A stretch of DNA of 64,000 nt from Blattamonas nauphoetae (Eukaryota > Preaxostyla > Oxymonadida), in contig JARBJD010000264.1 of assembly GCA_033064195.1 (NCBI GenBank), forward strand, positions 1-64,000, written 5' to 3'. Positions 22,196-32,651 of the stretch are shown piece after piece. A model generated the notes under the pieces. The model searched no databases, was not told the DNA's origin, and saw nothing but the letters and a program-made list of their open reading frames with translations. Each line of letters opens with the position of its first letter. The stretch's first letter is position 1. The position numbers and the translations under genes were made by a program.

Positions 22196-23086
22196 TCATG
22201 TTGGAATATTAGTCATTGTTTCGATCAGGGAATTATATTTTTGAATGAGTTCATTTATGAGTGTCTTTTGATGTCCGACAATAGAGGATAATTCCTGAAT
22301 CGCTTTCACACAAAAGCATGAGAGTTCTGCATAATCAACTTGAAGACAATCTGGATTGGAATCATTCACGACTTCAGGGAATATTTCTTGGATCTGTTGA
22401 GCAATCACGCCGATGTGTTTCTTCTCTCTTTCCTTCTTCAAGCATTCACATTTCTCTTTGCAGTTCTTCAAGTGTTCTTCATCTGTCTCATTTTCAATTT
22501 GCTTCGTCACTTTGCTGATCTTCGAGTCGAATGTGTTGAACTGATACTGCACGATTTCCACTTTATTCAGTTGTTCAAGAACATCGGGGTATGGTTCAAT
22601 ATTTCTTTTGACTCTTCTGTCTGAAAGCTGAGAAAAACTTCCTGTTGGTGAGATTGAAAATACTCCTGAACCAGTGTCCTCATCGTAGTAGTACAATGCT
22701 GGTGTGTCACATGGAGACCACATAATAATGCCATCACCATTGAACTGAATTCCAGAGGTTTCTGCAATCGATTGTGAGATTGATATGCCAGACTTAAATG
22801 TTGAAGCCGGATATGTTCCAGGATACTTCGGAAGTGATCCTTCTGAGATATTCCACTTCGCTCCATTCACGTTGATCAATCCTCCAATTTCTGGTGTTGC
22901 TATTCCAGCTGAACAAGTGATTGATCCATTTGTGCTCACCACTTTTTGGATTGAAGATATCGCTGTCTTGTGTGCTTCTGTTGTCTTCTGAAGTGAGTCA
23001 ATCACTGCTGCATTCTCGTTGGTCGTCGAGAGATTATGATCAATCATTTTCTCAATCATTTGTGAATTGTATTTTTGTCGATTCAT
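22196..23086 (-). CDS. Fibre/tailspike-like protein with Peptidase S74 intramolecular chaperone domain
   Basis: An intact 296-residue gene. Residues 1-50 are a likely trimeric coiled coil; 51-150 are Gly/Ser/Thr-rich beta strands, as in fibre shafts or knobs; 155-296 match the S74 (endosialidase chaperone, ICE) domain: SDRRVKRNI at 155-163, KHIGVIAQQIQEIFPEVV at about 223-240, VDYAEL at 250-255 and KAIQEL at 261-266. In phage tailspikes and in eukaryotic MYRF, this domain folds the trimer and then cuts itself off at the Ser of an S-x4-K dyad; S155 and K160 are both present. This would make it the receptor-binding spike of the Polinton virion. It is convergent with the penton-type gene (17-bp overlap), fitting a vertex complex. 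A TTTTTTTATTTT box is upstream (about 23115). Confidence 0.85.
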   Translation of the reverse strand: MNRQKYNSQMIEKMIDHNLSTTNENAAVIDSLQKTTEAHKTAISSIQKVVSTNGSITCSAGIATPEIGGLINVNGAKWNISEGSLPKYPGTYPASTFKSGISISQSIAETSGIQFNGDGIIMWSPCDTPALYYYDEDTGSGVFSISPTGSFSQLSDRRVKRNIEPYPDVLEQLNKVEIVQYQFNTFDSKISKVTKQIENETDEEHLKNCKEKCECLKKEREKKHIGVIAQQIQEIFPEVVNDSNPDCLQVDYAELSCFCVKAIQELSSIVGHQKTLINELIQKYNSLIETMTNIPT

Positions 23087-23344
23087 TTCTGAGTATTCTT
23101 TTCCGGAAAATAAAAAAACACTATGAACTTATTTTTACCAACATAGTCTCAAATTTTCGAGATGAATCACAATTCTTCGATGAATACTATGAATTTTAAA
23201 AAAGTATGGGAAACAGTTAAGAATGTCAAGCAGAACAACTATTCGACTCACTGACTCGGTTTGATTTTATCCCTCTTTTGACATATATAGTATCTCACCA
23301 AAATTTGTTTTCTCATTGGTGTTGACGCTAAACCTTACCGAGCG

Positions 23345-23806
23345 ATGAATCGTGCCAAAGTACATCGCACGTTGTTTCCAACTTTAGGTGTCGAGCATCG
23401 ATATCATGGGATGCCACACATCATCCAATATTTGCGATTCCTGCTCACTCGTATTCTTTACGCCTTACAGTCCAAAGTCGATCCAATCTATTTCAGAACG
23501 GATACCTTCGGTCTATTACAACTAAGGTATTTGATTGATTGTACTTTGGACGAACTTAATTATAATGGCAGCAGGGACATCCTCTCTCTGTTGCATAACG
23601 GCGTCAACTCAAGCATGAGGGCTGAAGACTACTATTCCGAATTCGAAACATTAACAGCGAGGGATGATGCGAATGAGCTCATAGAAGACGACTGGACAGG
23701 AATTGAAGCGGTTCGATCCGACCGACATAGACAACTTGGGGGCGCCAATGAACCAATAGACTTGACGGCAGATGAGATCGCAGACGAACTTGATTCTCTT
23801 CTGTGA
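23345..23806 (+). CDS. Unknown 153-aa protein, possible divergent histone-fold (H2A-like)
   Basis: Residues 5-75 can be laid over histone H2A by eye: KVHRTL at 5-10 for the H2A RVHRLL, a helix ending LTRILYAL for the long alpha-2 (TAEILEL), FRTDT at 50-54 for the TRIIP loop, and LDELN at 68-72 for DEELN. Distances between these marks agree within two residues. The last 60 residues are acidic (EPIDLTADEIADELDSLL), with an IDLT stretch that resembles a SUMO-interaction motif. There is no TTTTTATTTT box, but a TATATAGTA stretch about 60 bp upstream. The H2A link is a tentative reading; it may be an unrelated helical protein. Confidence 0.5.
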   Translation: MNRAKVHRTLFPTLGVEHRYHGMPHIIQYLRFLLTRILYALQSKVDPIYFRTDTFGLLQLRYLIDCTLDELNYNGSRDILSLLHNGVNSSMRAEDYYSEFETLTARDDANELIEDDWTGIEAVRSDRHRQLGGANEPIDLTADEIADELDSLL

Positions 23807-24289
23807 CTTCTTTTAATTAAGGTAATCGTTCTTCAGTTTTTCTGTTCCCTTTTTTTAACCATTCACTGATGGAGACGCTTCCTTTTCTGTTCTTCTTTTT
23901 TTGAAACCAGTATCTCAAATCAGAAATGCGAAACGATGAATTTGGTATCGCGATTCTCTATTTTTTCAAAAATAACCTCACTTTTTGCATTCATAGAAGA
24001 ATTGTCACACGTGCACAAACATATCAAGTTTTGTCTTGTTAGCTGTTATGATTGAGTGTATCGTCGTTCTCTCCAGTACGATTTAAATGTGTGTTCTTCA
24101 TTTTCATATTTTCTGTCTCTTGTTTTTCATCAGGAACGTTCAGATCAAACCAAATATCCAGCTCTTCATTCTGTGCTTGTATGGAAGACGTCCTCTCATT
24201 CAACATTCTCGATTCTGAACATTTTTTTCATTCTTTCTATTCCTCTCATTCTCTCTTTACACGATCATCACTGTATTCCAGGTTTTTCA
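23807..24289. other. Spacer between the last gene and right TIR of Polinton A
   Basis: T-rich non-coding sequence. No gene, RNA or repeat recognised, apart from fading similarity to the inner left TIR. Confidence 0.5.
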
Positions 24290-26008
24290 GTTGTTCTTAA
24301 CGGTCATCGGATCTCGGTAAAAGTATGCATTCTTCATCATTTCACTCTCATTTTCTTCTTGTTTTAGACTTGTTTCAGCTGTTTCCGGGCTAATTGTCAC
24401 TTGTTTATTGCTCATTATTGTTTCGTTTTTGGTCACACTTCAGTCCTCGTTTTTTCGTTGTTTACTGTTTTTAACCACTTCATTCATACTCAGTTCGCTC
24501 AAACTTTTTCTCAATTGAATTGCACAAATTTCCGTTTAGTGAAGATTCCGACATTCTGCAGAGATCTCACTTTCAACGGCTCACTTCATATCTCGGAATT
24601 TTTCCGTAATCTTCATCGTATCACGTACATTTTTGAATCATTTTTGTTGTTTTTAAGCGAAAAAGGACCAAACACAAGCGACATTTTCACTATTGGTGTC
24701 ACATTTCACGTCATTTTCACGTTCGTCAATTTCCCTCTCAGTTTCATACTTGCCCGTTTCATTGTTGCTTGTTTCGCTTTCTTTTACTCTGTTTTTGTGA
24801 AAAAGTTGATGAAAAGTTGACTAAAATGATGTGCTTGTGAAGTGAGAACGGCCCACAAAATGGAAGTGAATTGAGCAAAATGAAGAGGAATGATGAACAG
24901 ATCAGATGTGAAATGGGGAGCAAAAGTGATGAAATGAAAGGGACTACAGTCGGTTTTGAAGTGACAAAAACGGTCAAAAGTTGTGAAGTGAAAACATGAA
25001 AAAGTGACTTTATGGGAGAACTATCCGACAAAATCTCCTCAAAATTTGAGCACACCTTCCTCAGACCGTGAGAAAGAAGGATTTGTGACGAAATTCAGAT
25101 CAAAAAATCCATAGTGTCAAAATGTTGGTGCAAATGTGTCGTCACAAGTGTGATCGAAAAATCGACCCTCCAGAGCGAACTATAGGTGATGTACAACCAG
25201 AATTCTCAAAAAAGCGTCGCTTGAGTGCAATTGTGAAGTGGTTTGAAGGAAATCAATGAGAAATGAAAATTGACAAAAAATTGTGAAAACGATCGTGTGT
25301 CGAGGATCGTCAGAACCGAATGACGCGAATACCTGTCAACTAGCGATTTGACACCTACGGAGATCATCAGAGGGCGAAAAGTGACGTGTAGGAGAAGAGC
25401 GAGACGTCACTTTCTCCTCCTTAAAAATTTTGTCATTTTCAAAATATGTTGTGGGGTCGGATCTAACTTTTTTTTCAAAAGTGCTTTTTTCCGAAAATTT
25501 CACCTATCAAAATCAATTTCGTAATTTTAGAACGTGTTTGAACACAATTTGAGACATAAAGGTGTTCATAGTGGCGAAATCCGAACATCGACTTTTTCGT
25601 CACTTTTTCGACCTAAGTTCGGTACACAGTTCGACGAATTCTCAACCGATTTTCATCAGAGTTGTTTTGATCGAGGACCGACAGTGTCCCCGAGATTTTA
25701 GAATTTTTTTCAGAATTTTTTGAAATGGTTATCATGTTAGATTTCAGTGATTTGTGGTAAAAAAGAGAAAAACACCAAAAAAGCGCCAACATTTTTTCGA
25801 ATGTTGTCAAAATTTGCTTCAAAATTGACACTTTTCACGAGGTCAAAATATTGGACATATTTTTAGAATTTAGGCCAAATATTGATGTCATCAAAATGTC
25901 ATAAATTCCTTTTAATACAAGATTCAAAATTGGTCAATCGGACTTGACTTTTAGTTTTGATTTCAATGACAATTTCAGATTGGTTCTCCAGTCTTCTTCT
26001 ATACTACT
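24290..26008. repeat. Polinton A right terminal inverted repeat
   Basis: Inverted copy of 2808 to about 4520, ending in CTTCTATACTACT. The outer part is close to the left arm; the inner 300-400 bp is more diverged. Confidence 0.9.
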
Positions 26009-26014
26009 GACAGA
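26009..26014. repeat. Target-site duplication of Polinton A, right copy
   Basis: GACAGA, identical to 2802-2807. The following bases continue the polymerase gene of Polinton B. Confidence 0.93.
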
Positions 26015-27464
26015 GTTTGTATCCAGTGATTTTCTCAGGATCCACAATGAACATCACATGAACGATAGTTGACGTCAGTGGAATCATCAGGATGGGAAGA
26101 ACACGAGCATCATCATTTTCGTTGATGTACGATTGACTGAGGAAGTAACGACCCCTTTGGGGGTCACTAGTCGAACTAGAGTTCGGGTACTTCTTCCTAT
26201 CTTCGTCGTATTCATAAATGTGAACTGTGATGTTGAATTGAATCATTGCTTTCTCAATATCACATGCAATATCGAATCCAGGATATTTCTGAAGATGTGG
26301 AGTCAATTGTCGAGATTGGAGATGAGTGAGATTCATCCATTGTGCGAACAATCTGTAGGCTTCACTGTTCCTCATATTGATTGATATTTTCTTACCTTGA
26401 ACTTCAGGAAGTGTGAGGAATGATAGTGCTTGAAAGAAGCAGATATTGTACTCAGAATCAATGTATCGAACATTCCTCGTTTTGATGTGTTCAGTGAGAA
26501 TGGCATTAGCTTTTCCTGCAACTGGGAATCGATAGACTGCAACCAGAATGGAGTGGAATGCAATGTACATTGTCTTTGTATCCATCAGTGTTCTCTCTTG
26601 TGATTCTTTGATCAGATTGATCGCATATTTTGAATACTCACTGATATCTCCAGCACTTCTTATCACTGTTGGGAAACTCTTCGATGTGTTCTCCAATTCT
26701 GGTCTGAAGTCATTGTATGTTGTCTCATCTTTGTCTTTTCTCTCGATGATCTTTCCAAAGTCAATACTAATCTTGAATGGATGATCTTTCTCTTTGTCGA
26801 ACACTGCTTTAATGAAGGTTGTGATTTCCTCGACATTCTTCAGATGATTGTGGAAGTACAGCTGATATGGTTTTCCATTGTCTTCAACCTTCTCGACCTC
26901 ATTCTTTTTGAACTTCCTTCGTGCATTCATGAGACAAGAATTGAAGGCTGCTTTGTCTCGTGGTTCAGCAAGTAAAATACATTCATCAAATCCCTCAAAT
27001 GTCTGCACTTCTCTCTTTTCCATTTGTTCATTTTTCTTTTGAATGATCAACAGATTCTTCATCCAATGATCCATTAACTTCTCTTCAATTGATTTCAGTT
27101 TCCACGTCATTTTGAACACTTGCTTTTTCAATTCATCCTTGTTCACTCTTGGATTTTCTTTCATGATTTGCATTCTTGCTTTGCTGTCTTCTTCATTCAT
27201 CATTGCGTTGTTATAGTTCTCTTCAAGTTTGTGAATAAAATCATCAATCTGATAGTTGGTAATATTCCTTATTTCTCCTTCAAAATGGAGATCTGGATTC
27301 TTGAGCATTGACAGAAGATATGCTCTCTGATGTTGGTAGTTTCTACTCTCAGGCTTAAATGTTCGATCATAACCATGTTCATCCTTGAATTCAAAGGTGG
27401 TGTTCGGAAATAGTGCTCTAATTTTCGTGATGCTGTCTGTGACAAATTTCAGTGTCGCCGCCAT
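26015..27464 (-). pseudogene. Polinton B DNA polymerase B, N-terminal part
   Basis: The 5' part of the polymerase gene of B, open for about 480 codons on the minus strand from an ATG at 27464 to the insertion site of A. It begins with a region related to, but clearly diverged from, the start of the A polymerase (shared LFPNT and SRNYQHQR-like blocks), then becomes very similar (RNVRYIDSE, ALSFLTLPEV, LPILMIPLT). It contains a short extra loop (YPNSSSTSDPQRG) absent from A. The remaining 3' part of the gene lies at 1-2801. Confidence 0.88.
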
Positions 27465-27537
27465 TTACTACAAATTAAAAAATCCGAAAATAAAAAAAGT
27501 TGAGTGTTTATTTCTGTTTTCTCAGATGGGGCTTTTT

Positions 27538-27897
27538 CTAAGCAGTCAGCCATGCATCAAGTCTAATTCTGAACACTTCACTTCCGCCAATCTCTCGATA
27601 TGTGAATGGAACCAGAACTTTCGTGTACTCACCTACGAGCTCACAATTGTATTTCTTCAGTTCATTTTCGACGAATGATTGAGTGTAGTGTCGACGTTTT
27701 GATAAGTGAGGTCTGTTTCCTTGATTCCACAACTTTGGTTTTATTCTCCATTCAACTCCCTCATGAACATACGTCACCGGTACATTATTTCTGACATACT
27801 CAGAGACTAGCAAACAGTTCTCTTCTCTCATTGATTCAATTAATGCTTGTTCTGAACATACTCGACGTCTTTCGTTGTACATTTCAGTTGGATTCAT
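27538..27897 (-). CDS. Small two-repeat protein of Polinton B (119 aa)
   Basis: Protein identical to that of the gene at 4680-5039 in Polinton A, on the opposite strand and in the same place relative to the polymerase. The intergenic stretch to the polymerase start is also nearly identical between A and B. The family is unknown. A TA-flanked DNA element has landed a few bases upstream of the start codon. Confidence 0.8.
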   Translation of the reverse strand: MNPTEMYNERRRVCSEQALIESMREENCLLVSEYVRNNVPVTYVHEGVEWRIKPKLWNQGNRPHLSKRRHYTQSFVENELKKYNCELVGEYTKVLVPFTYREIGGSEVFRIRLDAWLTA

Positions 27898-27905
27898 TTA
27901 CTATA

Positions 27906-29580
27906 TACTGGCGTGACCGGGGTGACCGGGTCACTTTTTACCAAAAAGTGGTGACGGTCAGTGACCGGAAGTCGTGAAAATATGGGTCAGATCACGGAAG
28001 AACCGAAATGAAATACAAAGATGATACTGCACGCTCTTTGAAGAAACGATTGACAATCGTGTTAAATGGACACAACTGGACTGTTTTGGTCAATGGAGGT
28101 CAAAGATCTGAAGTTGTTGTGAAGAATGAAAGTCAATGGGCTGATCAAAACTGAAACTGTCCATTTTTCCTTAAAAACCTTCAATTTATGAGAGTTCTTT
28201 AGTAGAAATGACATCTTACAAACGTTAAATGAAGTGGTGACATGTTCAGAGAATTGAGGGAACAAACGATGAATCAGGACTGATCTTCCTTTCCTCCACA
28301 ATTTTGTTCAAAATAAAAGAGAAAATACAAAATGAGAGAGGTAAAACGGGGACTGGCCATTCAGTCAGCGCATTTCATCATCAGATTATCCGATCTGGAC
28401 GGGCGGTTGATCCTTCTCATTTTGTATTCTATCCTGAATCGAGCATGCGATAAATATGAGATCAAAGAAACGAGAGAGAGGTAATATGAGAGGGAGACTA
28501 ACCGGGACAGCATTTTGGCAATGTCTCGTCTGATCAGTACTGGCAGTTTGATCATATCCATTTCAGATGGTTTCCATAACGAATTAAGTCCTAAATAAGA
28601 GAAAATCAATAAAGAGAGAGGTTAATTGAGAGAGAAACTAACGGGATGCACAGTTATGTTGTTCGTTGTCAGGTCACAACAACCCGTTTGATCCATCTCA
28701 CTTCACATCCCAAATAGTGCAAAGTAAGTCATAAAAACGTTAGAAAACAAAAAGGAGAGAGGTAACAAGAGAGAGAATCAAACCGTGTGAACAGTGCCTC
28801 CATTCACGGTCAGATCAGGACAGCCGGATTGATCAATTCCATTTCACAAAGTATCCATCGTGAATTAAGTTCTGAATTATGAAGAAAATTGAAATAGAAA
28901 GAGGTGAAATGAAAGGGAGACATACCGTGAGGACACTTCACCATCAGATTGTTTGTACAGAACGCCAGACTGATCCAGCTCACAACACATTCGATCTATC
29001 GAAAATGGAGTCCTACAACAGAGAAAAAGTAATTCAGAAAAATGAACAATAAGAGAGAATCGAGCCGTTCCCGCTGTTGATCATTCCATTGTCCGGCCAG
29101 GACCGGTGGTTTGATTCTTCTCATTTCATCGTTCTATTCATCATCATTTTTATTCTGAAGAGGAGAATCAGCAAAAAGAAAGAGGTTAGAAGAGAGGAAC
29201 ACGTACGGTGACGGCATGTCATGAGCACTGTGTCCCAATTGTTCGGGTGGTTTGATCCTTGTCATTTCACCATCCTATCATCCTTAAATTGTTTACTAAA
29301 CAAATGTGACAACAAAGAGAGAAAGGTTAAACGAGATGAAGACACACGGTAAAGGCTTTTCAACAAGATGACTTCACAGACAGACGATCTGACCCTTCGA
29401 CGAAATGAATGAAGAACACTGACAGTACCGTTGGGATCAGTCAGACCAGTGCAGCTGTTGGACGGCAAAATCACATGATAGATCGGAGTATTGAGTCAAT
29501 TGTCGTGTTGAGTTTGATCTGACCCTTAGAAGAAAAGTAAGGTGACACTGACCGAGCCAAAAGGCTCGGTCACGCCAGTA
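27906..29580. mobile_element. Non-autonomous TA-target DNA transposon inserted in Polinton B
   Basis: Begins TACTGGCGTGACCG and ends with its inverted complement CGGTCACGCCAGTA; TA dinucleotides flank both ends (27904-27905 and 29581-29582). Polinton B sequence resumes at 29583, so this is a clean insertion of 1675 bp. No transposase is encoded. A TA target and short TIRs suggest mobilisation by a Tc1/mariner-like or related enzyme. Most of the interior is a degenerate tandem array. Confidence 0.8.
28300..29480. repeat. Degenerate ~140-bp tandem repeats inside the TA-flanked element
   Basis: About eight units recur. Each has GAGAGAGGTAA-like purine sequence, then GAGA..ACTAACCG, a variable part, a GTTTGATCC-like stretch with CATTTCA, and AATTAAGTCCTAAAT-like AT sequence. 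Spacing is about 130-150 bp. No coding capacity. Confidence 0.65.
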
Positions 29581-29582
29581 TA

Positions 29583-29860
29583 ATTTAATTCAAATTAAAA
29601 AATTCAAAAATAAATTTTCATTCGTGATTTTATCATTTGAGATCTTCCGAACTTCGATCCTGTCATCGATGGGTTCGATCAGTCTTGTTTGATCAGAGAA
29701 AGTTCTTCAATGTGACTCGATCCTCTCATTTCGTTCCTGACTGCTCATTACCGTTTGATTTTGGTGTGTTTCACTTTCTTTTATCACATTTGTTCTCTCT
29801 TCTTTTTCGACATCACTTTCTCGTTCTCGATCCTTCACTTTTTTCTTCTCCTCTCGTTCA
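29583..29860. other. Polinton B spacer between the TA-flanked element and the repeat array
   Basis: T-rich non-coding sequence, partly matching the spacer of A at 4521-4679 in inverted orientation (shared GAACCCAT.GATC.TCGTTTCTGAT-like stretch). It contains no gene. Confidence 0.5.
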
Positions 29861-31340
29861 GGTACACAATTATGTTTTATCTTCTGGAATTTCGTTTCCC
29901 ACTTGTTTTGAACAGGTTTGCTCTATTTTTGAATTCATTATTTCCTAAAATACATTCATGTACCAACGCCGATCGAACCAAACTCAACCTTGGATCTTGT
30001 GTACACCGTTGCTTCTTATCGCTTAAAAGTGTGTCTCTTGTGGTTTAACAAACAGGTATTCTCTTCATTTTTGTTTATCTCTTTATAAAACTCACTGATG
30101 TACCCGATCTGTGTGATCATCAAACTCAGGTACACTATTGCGTCTTACGACCCGAAAGTGCTGTTCACTGAATATTTGAAACAGGTTTGCTCTCTTTTTT
30201 GTATTATCTCTTTATAAGACACATTCATGTACCAGATTTTTCACTTCACTTTTGTCCTCTTTCGTTTTGGTACACCACTTCACTTTATACTCTCATTTTC
30301 ACTTCATTGTCAGTTTTTTCTCATTGTCTCTCTCTTTTTTCAAAAATTAAAATTTAAAATGACGTGAACAAAATTGTGATCCTCATCTTTCTTCGAGAAA
30401 CTTCGTGATTCATCGATGAAATTGTATGCATTGGTACACCACTTTGTTTTACTTTGATTTGATTCTCATTTCACCTTTTACACTTCACCACTCTTCGATT
30501 TGTTCTCTTCATTTTTTCTAAAACACAACGGTGTACCAACAAAACGCGATCTGAAGTGATCATCCAGATCAGGTACACCACTTCACCTTATCGTTTCATT
30601 TCACAACTATTTGATTTCACTTCTCTTTTTTTATCAAAACAAGGTAGAACACAGAACTAAAAATGTTTGATCGTCAAGATAAAAATGAACTGTAAGATCT
30701 GGTACATGAATGTGTTTTATCACTTCAAACCTTGTTTCACTTCACAATTTTGATCTCTTTATTGACATTTTTGCTCTAATCTTTCATAAAACAAAGTGGT
30801 GTACCAACGAGACTCAATCTGAAATGATCGGTGAGATCTGGTACATGAATGTGTTTTATCTTTTAGTTTTCACTTCACTCGCTTTTTATTTCTCTTGTTT
30901 TCTGAAATTTTGTTGAACGCGTTCATAAAGTGAAGTGGTGTACCAACGAAGTGAGAAAAACAATGACTGGAGAGATCTGGTACGTCACTTCACTTTATCG
31001 TTGCTAACATTGTTTCACTTCACAATTTTACTCTAACTAGAAACATTTTGGTCAAACTCGTTCATAAAGTGAAGTGGTGTACCAATGAAACGCGAACAAC
31101 AAAGATCGTTCAGATCTGGTACGAGATTTTGTTTTATCTTTTAGTTTTCACTTCAATCACTCTTTTTTTCTCTTTGTTTGTGAAATTTTGACGAACCCGT
31201 TCATAAGGTGAAGTGGTGTACCAACAAAACACAAAGAATCAAGATCGCTCCGATCTGGTACATGATTTTGTTTTATCGTCTCATTCTCACTTCACTCACT
31301 TGTTTTTCCTCTTTTTTGTGAAATTTGTCTGAACACGTTC
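29860..31340. repeat. Subterminal ~150-bp repeat array of Polinton B
   Basis: About ten degenerate units, each containing GAAGTGGTGTACCAAC, a GATC-containing spacer, GATCTGGTACATGA and TTTTGTTTTATC, separated by T-rich sequence with CACTTCAC. Because GGTGTACC and GGTACACCACTTC occur on both strands, many units can fold back. The array is absent from the corresponding place in Polinton A. No genes inside. Confidence 0.7.
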
Positions 31341-32651
31341 GTAAATCTCAATACTTACCCACACTTTTCACATCTTCCGTCTCAGCCTTTGCTATCATAC
31401 TTGTCCACTTCATTGTTGCTTCATTCACATTCTTTTGTTCCAATTAAGCAAAAAAGTTGATAAAAAATGAGTTGTTGTGATGTGCTCGTGAGGTGTAGAC
31501 GGTCGAAAGAATGCTCGTGAGATGACGAAAATGAAGAGGAATGACGAAGAGATTGAATGTGAAATGGTGAAAGAAAGATGAGAGAAGAAATGTATTGAAA
31601 TGAGTTTTTGTTAAGACAAACGTGCGGACAAGATATGGGGAAAAACACGTAAAACCAAGATTAAGGAAAAAGTACCGAACAAAAGTGTTAAAAAATTCAG
31701 CCACTGCCTCCTCGGAAGGCGAGAAAGAGAGGATGATATGTGAAAACGCCGACAAAAAAGACGGTGATTGAAAGTGAGGTGAAAATGTGGTGAATCAAAG
31801 GTGTGTGCAAAAAAAAGAGGACTAATGAAGTGGGACAACAGGAAATCTCAAAAAAGCGTCGCTATGACGCGAATGTGCATAATTTAGAAGATCTAACGCT
31901 AAAAATGAAAATTGGCAAAAAAGTGTCCGAAGGATCGTGACGTGAAAAGGTTCATACCTAAAGTTGCCAGAAGGCGTTCTTAACCGATCTAATGCTAAAA
32001 GGCGTCATAAGAGGACGATTCCTGAGCGAAAGATGATGGAAGACAGGGTCCATACCTTATCTCGAAAATTTTGACTCGTAAAAATCCTCAATGGGTCGGA
32101 TCAAACTTTTTTTTCCAAAAAGTGTTTTTTATCGCGAATCTCACTTTTCAAAGTCGATTTTGTAATTTTAGAAGGTGTTTGAGGTGAATTTGAGACATAA
32201 AGGATTGGTTAGTAGCGAAATCTGAAAATCGACTTTTTGGTCACTTTTTTGACCACAGTTCGGTACGTAGCTCCGCGAATTCTCAACCGATTTTCATCGG
32301 GATTGTTTTGATCGACGACTCACATCGTCCTCGACATTTTAGAATTTTTTTCGATTTTTTTCGAAGTGGTTCTCAAGTTGGATTCACTTTGTTCGAGTTC
32401 AAAAGTGAAAAAAACATCGAAAAAAGTGACAGCATTTTTGGATTTTGACAAAAATTTGCTTCAAAATTGACGCTTAAAATGAGGTCAAAATATTGGACAT
32501 ATTTTTGGAATTTAGGTCAAATATTGGCATCATTGAAATGGCCTAAATTCCTTTTAATACAAGATTTAGAAATGGTCAATCGGAATTGACTTTTCGTTTC
32601 TGATTTCAACGACTATTTCAATCTGGTTCCCAAATCGTCTACTATACTACT
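31340..32651. repeat. Polinton B right terminal inverted repeat (outer part)
   Basis: Homologous over its length to the TIR of Polinton A but visibly more diverged, ending TACTATACTACT at 32651. Its partner lies outside the window. Confidence 0.85.

Larger units (their letters stand above)
18764..22212 (+). pseudogene. Penton-type (single jelly-roll) minor capsid gene, interrupted by foreign DNA
   Basis: The left part (18764-18995) encodes a beta-rich start with FVxCxLIHV-like strands. The right part (about 21899-22212) ends with IVKIWFKDSSGESIEM and YYEFLVDLMLEY, a finish resembling the C-terminal strands of single-jelly-roll minor capsid proteins of Polintons and virophages. Between them lies about 2.9 kb of unrelated host-like DNA. 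The gene's end overlaps the convergent S74 gene by 17 bp. Family assignment rests on the C-terminal pattern, size and position after the capsid genes. Confidence 0.6.
2808..26008 (+). mobile_element. Polinton A (Maverick/Polinton, 23.2 kb, nested in Polinton B)
   Basis: A self-synthesising DNA element with both termini present (AGTAGTA...TACTACT), inverted repeats of about 1.7 kb and a 6-bp target duplication. Its gene set is the Polinton core: protein-primed polymerase B, retroviral-type integrase, FtsK/HerA-type packaging ATPase, double-jelly-roll-type capsid genes and a penton-type gene, plus accessory genes. No adenain-like cysteine protease was recognised. Most genes are open; I count about five breaks in total, and a 2.9-kb block of foreign DNA sits in the penton-type gene. 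The outer arms of its TIRs look about 95% alike by eye, so it is moderately young and clearly younger than B. Confidence 0.95.
1..32651 (-). mobile_element. Polinton B (older Maverick/Polinton, interrupted; left end outside window)
   Basis: A Polinton whose genes read on the minus strand. Its right terminus is at 32651, where the sequence ends in TACTACT, the complement of the AGTAGTA that begins element A. The outer 1.3 kb is clearly homologous to the inverted repeat of A but more diverged. Visible parts are the polymerase B gene (in two stretches, because A is inserted in it), the small 119-codon gene next to it, a subterminal repeat array and the right TIR. The rest of the element (integrase, capsid genes, left TIR) would lie left of the window. 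It is older than A, which it contains, and also holds a TA-flanked DNA element at 27906-29580. It is a broken copy; I estimate of the order of ten breaks in its polymerase region. Confidence 0.88.

Noticed and set aside
27906-29580. Considered as a deletion derivative of the mariner element at 53808
   Set aside because: Terminal repeats are different (TACTGGCGTGACC versus CAGGGTGT) and no shared interior was seen.
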